Origin: Saccharothrix sp. NRRL B-16314
GTDB taxonomy: Bacteria > Actinomycetota > Actinomycetes > Mycobacteriales > Pseudonocardiaceae
Assembly: GCF_000716595.1 (NCBI RefSeq)
Contig: NZ_JNXC01000001.1
Location: 806,001 to 870,000 of the forward strand
Length of the DNA stretch: 64,000 bases
Reading direction: 5' to 3'
In this document: positions 28,301-35,714 of the stretch, in pieces
Position numbering within the stretch: the first letter of the stretch is position 1
Layout: every line of letters starts with the position of its first letter
Program-made: the position numbers and the translations under genes
The notes under the pieces: generated by a model
What the model saw: the letters and a program-made list of their open reading frames with translations, nothing else
What the model was told of the DNA's origin: nothing
The model's database searches: none

Positions 28301-29325
28301 CCGCGATGAAGGACCTGCTCGGCACCCGGTTCGAGCTGCGCCTCGGTGACCCCAGCGAGTCCGAGGTCGACCGGAAGGTCGCGGTCAACATCCCGGCCGG
28401 CCGCCCGGGTCGCGGTCTGTCGCCGCAGAAGCTGCACTTCCTGACCTCGCTGCCGCGCATCGACGCGTCGTCGGACGCGGAGAACGTGGCCGCCGGCGTG
28501 CAGGACATGATCGCCAAGGTCAACGCCGCGTGGCGCGGCAAGCGCGCGCCGCAGGTCCGGTTGCTGCCCGACCTGCTGCCCTACGCCGACTTCATGGCCC
28601 AGGTGCAGCAGGTCCGCCCGAACCGGGGCCACCTGGTGCCGGTCGGCGTCAACGAGGACGAGCTGGCGCCGGTGTACCTGGACTTCGACGCCGACCCGCA
28701 CTTCATGTGCCTGGCCGACGGCGAGTCCGGCAAGACCAACCTGCTGCGCACGATCGTCCGCGGCATCATGAACAGCTACACCTCGTCCGAGGCGCTGATC
28801 ATGCTGGTCGACTACCGGCGCACGATGCTCGGCTACATCGAGACGGACCACCTGCTGTCCTACGCGGTGTCGTCGGCGCAGCTCACGGACATGATCAAGG
28901 ACGTCCGGGGCTCGATGACGGGCCGGCTGCCCGGTCCGGACGTCACCCAGGAGCAGTTGAAGAACCGCTCCTGGTGGAAGGGCCCCGAGCTGTTCGTGAT
29001 CGTGGACGACTACGACCTGGTCGCGCCGCAGGGCGGGCAGAACCCGTTGCAGGCGCTGGCGGAGTTCATCCCGCAGGCCAAGGACGTCGGTCTGCACATC
29101 GTCGCGGTCCGCCGCATGGGTGGCGCGTCGCGGGCGATGTACGACCCGATCCTGGGCAAGCTGAAGGAGATCTCGGCGCCGATCATGGTGGGCTCCGGCT
29201 CGAAGGAGGAGGGCTCCATCGTGGGCAACCTCAAGCCGTCGCCGCAGCCGCCCGGCCGGGGCACGCTGGTCACCCGCAAGCTGGGTCAGCAGCGCATCCA
29301 GGTCGCCTGGATCGACCCCGAGTAG
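25321..29325 (+). CDS. eccC: Type VII secretion FtsK/SpoIIIE ATPase EccC (single-chain)
   Basis: Motor and substrate-recognition ATPase of the ESX system, 1334 residues, unsplit. Two N-terminal transmembrane helices (about 40-90, Met-rich) precede the DUF domain and three ATPase modules. Walker A motifs are GATGSGKS (484-491), GGPQSGKS (842-849) and ADGESGKT (1132-1139), with Walker B-like strands 'LFICIDEF', 'AFLLVDGW' and 'LFVIVDDY'. GTG start at 25321. In the family the distal modules bind the YxxxD/E signals of WXG100 substrates. The gene is followed by a UUCG-loop terminator, not by esx genes. Confidence 0.97.
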   Translation: MSTLQFKRTARLAAPRPPGGEVHLEPPPEVPRVIPGNIMMKAMPVVMIVASVGMMVLMFQYSARSPAAMIMPGMMLISTIGMMAGGMGGGKGQKKAEMNEDRKDYLRYLGQMRDRAREAANEQRAEREWVHPDPQMLWSLATTRRMWERRQNDPDFCHLRAGRGSQRLATRLVPPQTGPVEELEPIATLALRRFVRAHSLVPDLPISIALRGFAAVGLLGDIEEKRGLARALLAQMATFHSPDDLLIAVVTTGRTKAEWEWMKWLPHVQHPQIVDGIGQMRMMASSLAEVEQMLDDQLRDRQRFTRNAPPPADQPHIVIVIDDGDVTREEQIILEEGLVGVTLLDLSESLGNLTARRGLRLVIEDGKLGARSASGVEWFGGPDWLSVVEAEALARRISPYRIGGVDAGGSDEDPLSMSNNPPLLEFLGIPGDPMTFDVQGAWRPRPVRDRYRVPFGIGEFGQQVELDIKEAAMEGMGPHGLCIGATGSGKSEFLRTLVLGMLATHSSTSLNMILVDFKGGATFLGLDKAPHVAATITNLAGDLTLVDRMKDAIAGEVSRRQEVLAKGNYKNVWDYEKARENGADIDPLPALFICIDEFSEMLTAKPDFIDIFLQIGRVGRSLQMHMLLASQRLEEGKLRGLDTFLSYRIGLKTFSAAESRAAIGVPDAYELPPIPGSGYLGVQGSPLTRFKALYVSGPYRPAGLQVAGPSAPVSSDKRPRYFVPDYIEIPKEPVRPLEPVKQEKKEEDSNEPSELEVIVERLVGQGPPAHEVWLPPLNEPPSLDTLLPPLQATEDRGLTAPGFFSNGKLQVPLGVVDKPFEQRRDLLWADFSGAAGHGAIVGGPQSGKSMMLRTLITSMALTHTPEEVQFYCLDLGGGTLASLEKLPHVGGFASRLDVDKARRMVAELSGLIAEREQRFRAQGIDSMVEFRNRRRRGEIRDDNFGDAFLLVDGWMNFRQEFEALEPMVQALAAQGLSYGVHVVVAANRWAEIRPAMKDLLGTRFELRLGDPSESEVDRKVAVNIPAGRPGRGLSPQKLHFLTSLPRIDASSDAENVAAGVQDMIAKVNAAWRGKRAPQVRLLPDLLPYADFMAQVQQVRPNRGHLVPVGVNEDELAPVYLDFDADPHFMCLADGESGKTNLLRTIVRGIMNSYTSSEALIMLVDYRRTMLGYIETDHLLSYAVSSAQLTDMIKDVRGSMTGRLPGPDVTQEQLKNRSWWKGPELFVIVDDYDLVAPQGGQNPLQALAEFIPQAKDVGLHIVAVRRMGGASRAMYDPILGKLKEISAPIMVGSGSKEEGSIVGNLKPSPQPPGRGTLVTRKLGQQRIQVAWIDPE

Positions 29326-29342
29326 TCCGGAACACGTGGAGG

Positions 29343-29364
29343 GCCCCGCTTCGGCGGGGCTTTT
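29343..29364 (+). terminator. Intrinsic terminator after eccC
   Basis: A 7-bp GC stem (29343-29349 with 29354-29360) closed by a TTCG tetraloop and followed by TTTT: a canonical factor-independent terminator, 17 nt after the eccC stop. The rest of the 548-bp gap to the next gene has no supported gene. Confidence 0.9.
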
Positions 29365-29649
29365 CGCGTTTCCGGGGGTTCCCGGGTCGGCGTCACGGGT
29401 GTTCCGGGCGCTGTGGCGTCGAAGATTCGGAGTTACGCGCTGAGCGGACGGCCGCCGTCGCCCACCCGGGTCGACGGCGCCCGCCGGTTCCGCGGAGGAC
29501 CGCCGAACCGGCGCGCGCCGTGCTGCCACCGCCGGCCGTCACCCGTCGAAGCGGACGAGTCGCGGCCGTGCCACCTGCGCGAACGGCTGTACCCCCCGGT
29601 GTCGCCGACTGCCGTGCGCGTCCGGTCGGTCGCTCGCGGTGAACGCCGT

Positions 29650-29683
29650 CACTGTGCCGGGCGCCTCTCACACTCGACTCACG
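29650..29683 (+). promoter_or_regulatory. Element 1: CACTGTG plus CTCAC direct repeat upstream of first AfsR-type gene
   Basis: CACTGTG (29650-29656), 10 nt, then CTCACACTCGACTCACG, in which CTCAC occurs at 29667 and 29678, exactly 11 nt apart. The same layout, with the same spacings, lies upstream of the second AfsR-type gene (32820-32853). SARP/AfsR proteins bind direct repeats with 11-nt periodicity, so this is a candidate operator. It is about 190 nt before the GTG at 29874. A possible -10 (TATGCT) is at 29713-29718. Confidence 0.5.
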
Positions 29684-29873
29684 GAGACCTCTCGGATGTC
29701 GCCGCGCTGCTCTATGCTCCGGCCTGCATGTGACGGAAGTGGTGCCGGTGGTCCACTCCGCGTAGTGGCATCCCGGGTGAGGTGCCGTGGGGAACGCTCC
29801 CCGGCGGGGCAATCCCTCACAAGCAAGTCGCGGCGGCCTCTCCGGGCGCTGCGGCGGACCGAGGGGGAGGCGC

Positions 29874-32624
29874 GTGAAGACTGAGTTCAAGGTGCTCGGG
29901 CCCCTCGAGGTCTGGCACGGCGGCAGGCAGGTGGCCCTGCCGACCGGCAAGGCGCGGGTGCTGCTGGCGAGCCTGCTGCTGCGCGCCGGCCGCGTGGTCC
30001 CGATGGACGACCTCGTCGACCGCCTGTGGGACGGCCGGTCGGTGAACCCGGCCCGCACCAGGGCCACCCTGCACATGGTGGTGACGCGGCTGCGCCAGTC
30101 GCTCGGCGCGGCGAACGTGGTCCGCACGGCCACCGGCGGGTACGCGGCGGACGTGCCGCCGGACGCCCTGGACCTGCACCGGTTCCGCGACCTGGTCGGC
30201 CGGGACCGGTTCACCGAGGCGCTCGACCTGTGGCGCGGCGCGCCGCTGTCGGACGTGCCGTCGGACGTGCTGCACGGCGAGGACGTGGTGCCGCTGCTGG
30301 AGGAACGCCTCGACGCGCTGGAACGCCGCCTCGACGCCGACCTGGCCGCGGGCCGGGCCGCCGAGGTGGTGCCGGAGTTGCGCTCGCTGACCCGCGAGCA
30401 CCCGTTGCGCGAGCGGTTCTGGGGTCAGCTGATGGAGGCCCTGTCCCGGTCCGACCGGCAGGCCGAGGCGTTGGCCGCCTACCGCTCGGTCGGCGAGCTG
30501 CTGGCCGAGCAGCTGGGCGTCGACCCGGGCCCGCGGTTGCAGGAGCTGCACCAGCGCATCCTCACCGCCGCACCGGACATCACCGAGCGCACGCCCGACT
30601 CGCCGGGCACGCCCGCGCCGCGGCAGCTGCCGATGCACACCCGGTTCTTCGTCGGGCGCGAGCACGAGCTGAAAGCGCTGTGGGCGCTGCTGGACACGGC
30701 CGCGGCGGGCGGCACGGTGGTGATCTCCGCGATCAACGGCACGGCGGGCGTCGGCAAGACGACGTTGGCGCTGCACTGGGCGGGCCAGAGCCGCGACCGG
30801 TTCCCGGACGGCCAGCTCTACGTGAACCTGCGCGGGTTCGACCCGACCGGCGTGCCGATGAGCCCGGACGAGGCGCTGCGCGGTTTCCTCGGCGCGCTGG
30901 GCGTGGCGCGCGACCGGGTCCCGTCCGGGTTGGACGAGAAGGTCGGGCTGTACCGGAGCCTGCTGGCCGAGCGCCGGGTGCTGGTGGTGCTGGACAACGC
31001 CGCGGACAACGAGCAGGTGCGTCCGCTGCTGCCCAGCGGTTCGCGCTGCCTGGCGCTGGTCACCAGCCGCAACCAGCTCGACGGGTTGGTGGTGCGCGAG
31101 GGCGCGCGGCCGTTGCCGCTGGACGTGCTGTCGGACGAGGAGGCGACGGCGCTGCTGGAGCGGCAGCTCGGCCGGGCGCGGGTGACGGCCGAGCCGGACG
31201 CGGTGCGCGAGCTGATCGGGCACTGCGCGGGCCTGCCGTTGGCGCTGGCCGTGGTCGCGGCGCGGGCGGCGGCGCACCCGGACTTCCGGCTGCGGGCGCT
31301 GGCCGGCGAGCTGGCCGACGAGCGGACCCGGTTGGAGGCGCTGGACACGGGTGACGCGACGGCCAGCGTCAAGACGGTGTTCTCCTGGTCCTACGAGCGG
31401 TTGAGCCCGCCGGCGGCCCGGATGTTCCTGCTGCTCGGCGTGCACGCCGGCCGGGACGTGTCGGTACCGGCGGCGGCGAGCCTGGCCGGCGTGCCACCGC
31501 GGGAGGCCCGGCGGCTGATGGGCGAGCTGAGCAGGCTGCACCTGATCTCGGAGCCGGTGCCGGGCCGCTTCTCGTTGCACGACCTGGTGCACGCGTGCGC
31601 GCGTGATCTGACCGCGCGGCACGAGGACCAGGCCGCCCTGCGCGACGCCCTGCGCCGCGTGCTCGACCACTACCTGCACACCGCGAACAACGCCGACCGG
31701 CTCCTGTACTCGCAGCGGGAGGAGATCGCGTTCGCCGAACCGGCGCCCGGTGTCGTGGTCCCGGAGCTGACCGGGCGGGCCGACGCGCTGGCGTGGTTCC
31801 AGCTGGAGCACGGGTCGCTGATGGCCGCGGTCGGCCACGCCGCCGCGCGCGGTTTCGACACGCACGCCTGGCAGTTGGCGTGGACGACCACGGCGTTCGC
31901 CCGGCTGCGCTCGTTCTGGCACGAGCAGGCCAGGTGCCTGGAGATCGCGTTGGCGGCGGCGAAGCGGCTGAACGACCGGGTCGCGCTGGCCTCGACGCAC
32001 CGCGGCCTGGGCCGGATCATGATCCCGCTGCGCCGGTTCGCCGAGTCCGAGGCCAACCTGACCGCGGCGCTGGAGCTGGTCCGGGAGCTGGGCGACCGGC
32101 AGAGCCAGGCGCACATCCACCGCCACCTGGCCGGCCTGTACGAGGCGGCGGACCGGCTGCACGACGCCCTGCACCACGCGGAGCAGGCCCTCGCGGTGTT
32201 CGAGGCGCTGGGTGATCGCGCCGGCACGGCTCGGGCGCTGAACGCGGTCGGCTGGGCCAGGGCGATGCTCGGCGAGGACCTGCACCGGGCGCTGGCCGAC
32301 TGCGGCCGGGCCTTGGTGCTGTTCCGCGAGGTGAACGACGTGCTGGCGGAAGCGGCGACGTGGGACAGCCTCGGCTACATCCACCACCGCCTGGACGATC
32401 CGGCCGAGGCCGTCCGCTGCTACCGGGAGGCGCTGCCGAGGTACCGCGAGAGCGGCGACCGCTACGAGGAGGCCGCGACCCTCGAACGGCTCGGTGACGC
32501 GCACGTGGCGGCCGGTGATCGCGGTGCGGCGCGTTCGGCTTGGCAGGAGGCGTTGGTGATCCTGGACGAGTTGGGCCACGGCACGGCCGAGGCGTTGCGG
32601 GCGAGAGCGGCGGCCCTGTCGTGA
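29874..32624 (+). CDS. AfsR-type regulator 1 (wHTH-BTAD-NB-ARC-TPR)
   Basis: Putative STAND-class transcriptional activator of 916 residues. An OmpR-type winged helix (about 1-95, 'VLGPLEVWHGGRQVALPTGK') is followed by the bacterial transcriptional activator domain (about 100-245), an NB-ARC ATPase with P-loop GTAGVGKT (289-296) and sensor-like 'SWSYERLSPPAARMFLLLG', and C-terminal TPR repeats (about 680-916). GTG 29874 has GGGGGAGG upstream; an in-frame start at 29787 adds 29 unrelated residues. It is the first of four tandem paralogues lying inside the ESX-4 gene order. Regulated genes are unknown. Confidence 0.9.
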   Translation: MKTEFKVLGPLEVWHGGRQVALPTGKARVLLASLLLRAGRVVPMDDLVDRLWDGRSVNPARTRATLHMVVTRLRQSLGAANVVRTATGGYAADVPPDALDLHRFRDLVGRDRFTEALDLWRGAPLSDVPSDVLHGEDVVPLLEERLDALERRLDADLAAGRAAEVVPELRSLTREHPLRERFWGQLMEALSRSDRQAEALAAYRSVGELLAEQLGVDPGPRLQELHQRILTAAPDITERTPDSPGTPAPRQLPMHTRFFVGREHELKALWALLDTAAAGGTVVISAINGTAGVGKTTLALHWAGQSRDRFPDGQLYVNLRGFDPTGVPMSPDEALRGFLGALGVARDRVPSGLDEKVGLYRSLLAERRVLVVLDNAADNEQVRPLLPSGSRCLALVTSRNQLDGLVVREGARPLPLDVLSDEEATALLERQLGRARVTAEPDAVRELIGHCAGLPLALAVVAARAAAHPDFRLRALAGELADERTRLEALDTGDATASVKTVFSWSYERLSPPAARMFLLLGVHAGRDVSVPAAASLAGVPPREARRLMGELSRLHLISEPVPGRFSLHDLVHACARDLTARHEDQAALRDALRRVLDHYLHTANNADRLLYSQREEIAFAEPAPGVVVPELTGRADALAWFQLEHGSLMAAVGHAAARGFDTHAWQLAWTTTAFARLRSFWHEQARCLEIALAAAKRLNDRVALASTHRGLGRIMIPLRRFAESEANLTAALELVRELGDRQSQAHIHRHLAGLYEAADRLHDALHHAEQALAVFEALGDRAGTARALNAVGWARAMLGEDLHRALADCGRALVLFREVNDVLAEAATWDSLGYIHHRLDDPAEAVRCYREALPRYRESGDRYEEAATLERLGDAHVAAGDRGAARSAWQEALVILDELGHGTAEALRARAAALS

Positions 32625-32819
32625 CGGCCGTTGTTCCGATCCCGCAGGGCCCTCGACGGGGAGGAGTCGAGGGCGCCCGCGGGTACGGGCGTCACCGCGG
32701 CGCGGGGCCGTTCCGGTGCGTCGCCCCCCGACGACCCACCGGCGACCGGAACCGGCTTTCCCCCCTTGATCGGACCGCCGGTCCCGCGCACCCCGTAGAG
32801 GGGCGGCGGTGAACGTGTC

Positions 32820-32853
32820 CACTGTGACCGGTGGCCCTCACAGTCCACTCACG
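32820..32853 (+). promoter_or_regulatory. Element 2: same CACTGTG/CTCAC element upstream of second AfsR-type gene
   Basis: CACTGTG (32820-32826), 10 nt, then CTCACAGTCCACTCACG, with CTCAC at 32837 and 32848 (11 nt apart). It matches element 1 in sequence and spacing. It lies about 50 nt upstream of the GTG at 32904, close enough to overlap a promoter. Confidence 0.5.
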
Positions 32854-32903
32854 CGGCGCTGTCACGGCTCGGGCGTCCCGCGCCGGTGCGGAGTAGGAGG
32901 GTC

Positions 32904-35609
32904 GTGTCGGTCGAACTAGGTGTCCTCGGACCGCTCGAGGTGAGGTTCGACGGTCGCGCCGTGCCGGTGCCGGCCGGTCGCGCGCGCGTGCTGCTCGCCG
33001 GGTTGTTGTTGCGCGCCGACCAGGTCGTCCCGGTCGACGTGCTGGTGGACTGGCTGTGGGACGGGGCGCCGCCGAACGCGTCGCGGGCCAGGGCGACGCT
33101 GCACATGGTGGTGCGGCGGTTGCGGCAGGCGTTGGGCCCGGTGGAGATCGTGCGCACGGCGACCGGCGGGTACGTCGCGGCCGTGCCGCCGGGAAGCCTC
33201 GACCTGCACCGCTACCGCGACTTGGCGGAGCGGGGCCGGTACGCCGAGGCGTTGGCGTTGTGGCGCGGTGAGCCGCTGTCGGACGTGCGGTCGGCTTCGC
33301 TGCACCGCGTCGAGGTCGCGCCGTTGCTGGACGAACGCCTTGTGGTGACGGAGAAGCGCATCGACGCCGACCTCGACGCGGGGCGGTCGCTCGACGTCGT
33401 GCCGGAGCTGCGCGTGCTGACGGCCCGGTTCCCGTTGCACGAGCGGTTCTGGGGCCAGTTGGTGCGGGCGCTGCACGGCGCGGGGCAGCAGGCCGAGGCG
33501 TTGGCGGCGTACGAGACGGTGCGGGCGCGGTTGGCCGACGAGCTGGGGATCGACCCCGGTCGGGCGTTGCGGGAGTTGCAGGCCGGAGTGCTGACGGGCC
33601 GGGCCGTGCGGGAGCGGCCGATCGGCGTGGTGCCGCGCCAGTTGCCGCCCGTGCCCGAGTTCGTCGGCCGCGCCGACGTGGTGGCGGAGCTGACCGCCCT
33701 GCTGTCGGCGGACGACGCCCGCGTCCCGCTCACGTTGATCTCCGGGGCGCCGGGCATCGGCAAGACCGCGCTGGCGGTGCACGTCGCCCGACTGCTGCGG
33801 GACGCCTTCCCCGACGGGCAGCTCTTCGCGGACCTCCGCTCCTACTCGCCTTCGTCCGCGGTCACCGCCGCGGTCGTGCTGCCGCGGTTCCTGAGGGCGT
33901 TGGGCATCGCCGCCGAGGACGTGCCGGGCGACCCGGAGGAGCAGGTGTCGCTGTACCGGTCGCTGCTCGCGGACCGGCGGGTGCTGGTGCTGCTGGACAA
34001 CGTGCGCCGGGTGGAGGACGTGCGGCTGCTGCTGCCGGAGGACCCCCGCTGCGCGGTGCTGGTGACGAGTCGCGAGGGCCTGCCGGAACTCGTCGACGGT
34101 CACGGCGCGCGGTCGTTCGTGATCGAGCCCTTGCGCCCGCACGAGTCGTTGGCGTTGCTGGGCGGGGTGTTGGGCGTCGACGTGCTCGACGCGGCGCCCG
34201 AGGCGGCGGCGGACCTCGCCGTGACGTGCGCGCACTGGCCCCTCGCGTTGCGGATCGCGGGCGCGCACCTGGCGGGCAGGGCGGCCCCGGACCTCGCCCG
34301 GTACGTCGGTGAACTGCGGGGTGAGGACCGCCTGGACGCGTTGGCGATCGAGGGGGACGAACAACTCGCCATGCGCGCCGCGTTCGACTCGTCGTACGTG
34401 GGGTTGGACGCCGACGCGCGGGCGGCCTTCCGGTTGCTGGGCCTGGTTCCTGGTGACGACATCGCGATCGCGGCGGTCGCGGCGCTGCTCGGCTGTGACG
34501 TGGCGGGAGCGCGGCGGTCGGTGTCCACGCTGGTGACGGCGAACCTGGTCCGGCAACCGGCGGCGGGTCGCTTCACGTCGCACGACCTGTTGCGGGAGTA
34601 CGCCGCGGCGAAGTCGCTCGCGGAGGACGACGAGGAGACCCGGAGCGAGGCGATGCGCCGCCTGCTGGACTTCTACACCGACACCGCGCTCAACGCGACG
34701 GCGTTGCTCCGCAGCCTGCGCCCCGACGTGAGCACGGGTGCCTCGCGCGAACGGGCGCTGGAGTTCGCCGACCGCCGGCAGGCGCTGGAGTGGTGCGAGG
34801 TCGAGCAGGCGAACCTGGCCGCCGCGACGCGGTGGGCGGCGGGAGCGGGGTTCGAGCACGCGTGGCGGCTGCCGGTCGCGCAGTGGGCGTTCTTCGACAT
34901 CGCCAAGCGGTTCACCGAGTCCGTCCCCGCGTTGGAGATCGCCATGGCGGCGGCGCGCACCGTCGAGGACCCGGACGTCCGGTCGGTCACGGCGCAGGCG
35001 TTGGCGATGACGTACAGCGATGCCGAGCGGTACGACGACGCGATCGCCGTCCACCGCCAGGTCCTCGACTTCCGCCGGGCGGCCGGTGACCGGCGGCGCG
35101 AGGGGCTGACGTTGAACGCGCTGGCCATCTGCCACATCCGCCAGGGGGAGTCGGCGAAGGCGATCGGGATGCTGGAGGAGTCGCGGCGCATCCTGGTCGA
35201 GGTCGGCGAACGGCACGGGGAGGCCATCACGTTGAACACGCTGTCCAGCGCGCTGGCGGCCGGTGGTCGCGGCGAGGAGGCGGTCGCGGCGAGCCTGGAG
35301 GCGCTGCGGCTGGTGGAGGGCACCGAGGACCCGGTCGTCACGGGGCGTTTCCTGGACAACTACGGGAACGCGCTCGCCGCCGCCGGGCGGACGGACGAAG
35401 CGGTCGAGGCGTACCGACAGGCCCTGGCGACGGCCGTCGAGGCGCGCGACCACACCACCGAGGCCGCGGCGCTGGACAACCTGGCCCGGACGTTGGCGGC
35501 GATGGGCGACGTGGCGGGCGCGCGGGAGAGCCTGACGGCGGCGCTGGCGCTGTGGCCCGCCACGTCCGCGGTGGCCAACCGGATTCGTGCGCGGCTGAAG
35601 GAGTTGTAG
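32904..35609 (+). CDS. AfsR-type regulator 2 (wHTH-BTAD-NB-ARC-TPR)
   Basis: The 901-residue paralogue begins VSVELGVLGPLEVRFDGRAV. The winged helix and BTAD occupy about 1-240; the NB-ARC P-loop is GAPGIGKT (281-288); TPR-like repeats fill the C-terminal third. It is the most divergent of the first three in its STAND module (for example 'SSYVGLDADARAAFRLLGL'). GGAGG sits only 3 nt before GTG 32904, so the start is probable rather than certain. A 280-nt gap carrying element 2 precedes it, suggesting its own promoter. Confidence 0.88.
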   Translation: MSVELGVLGPLEVRFDGRAVPVPAGRARVLLAGLLLRADQVVPVDVLVDWLWDGAPPNASRARATLHMVVRRLRQALGPVEIVRTATGGYVAAVPPGSLDLHRYRDLAERGRYAEALALWRGEPLSDVRSASLHRVEVAPLLDERLVVTEKRIDADLDAGRSLDVVPELRVLTARFPLHERFWGQLVRALHGAGQQAEALAAYETVRARLADELGIDPGRALRELQAGVLTGRAVRERPIGVVPRQLPPVPEFVGRADVVAELTALLSADDARVPLTLISGAPGIGKTALAVHVARLLRDAFPDGQLFADLRSYSPSSAVTAAVVLPRFLRALGIAAEDVPGDPEEQVSLYRSLLADRRVLVLLDNVRRVEDVRLLLPEDPRCAVLVTSREGLPELVDGHGARSFVIEPLRPHESLALLGGVLGVDVLDAAPEAAADLAVTCAHWPLALRIAGAHLAGRAAPDLARYVGELRGEDRLDALAIEGDEQLAMRAAFDSSYVGLDADARAAFRLLGLVPGDDIAIAAVAALLGCDVAGARRSVSTLVTANLVRQPAAGRFTSHDLLREYAAAKSLAEDDEETRSEAMRRLLDFYTDTALNATALLRSLRPDVSTGASRERALEFADRRQALEWCEVEQANLAAATRWAAGAGFEHAWRLPVAQWAFFDIAKRFTESVPALEIAMAAARTVEDPDVRSVTAQALAMTYSDAERYDDAIAVHRQVLDFRRAAGDRRREGLTLNALAICHIRQGESAKAIGMLEESRRILVEVGERHGEAITLNTLSSALAAGGRGEEAVAASLEALRLVEGTEDPVVTGRFLDNYGNALAAAGRTDEAVEAYRQALATAVEARDHTTEAAALDNLARTLAAMGDVAGARESLTAALALWPATSAVANRIRARLKEL

Positions 35610-35714
35610 TGCTGGAGACGTGGTCATGAGGACATCCGGCTCGTGCGACGCGGCTCGTGGTCGACGCGCGGCGCGCTCACCGTTCTGGGTTCGTCGGTTC
35701 TGGGTGCGTCCGCT

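Noticed and set aside
29365..29649. Small open frames in the gap after eccC (for example 29413-29733)
   Set aside because: Arg/Pro-rich composition, no ribosome-binding site and no motif; treated as non-coding.
29817..32822. A 1001-codon minus-strand open frame opposite AfsR-type gene 1
   Set aside because: Same antisense artefact: Arg/Gln/His-rich without motifs, while the plus strand has clear domains.
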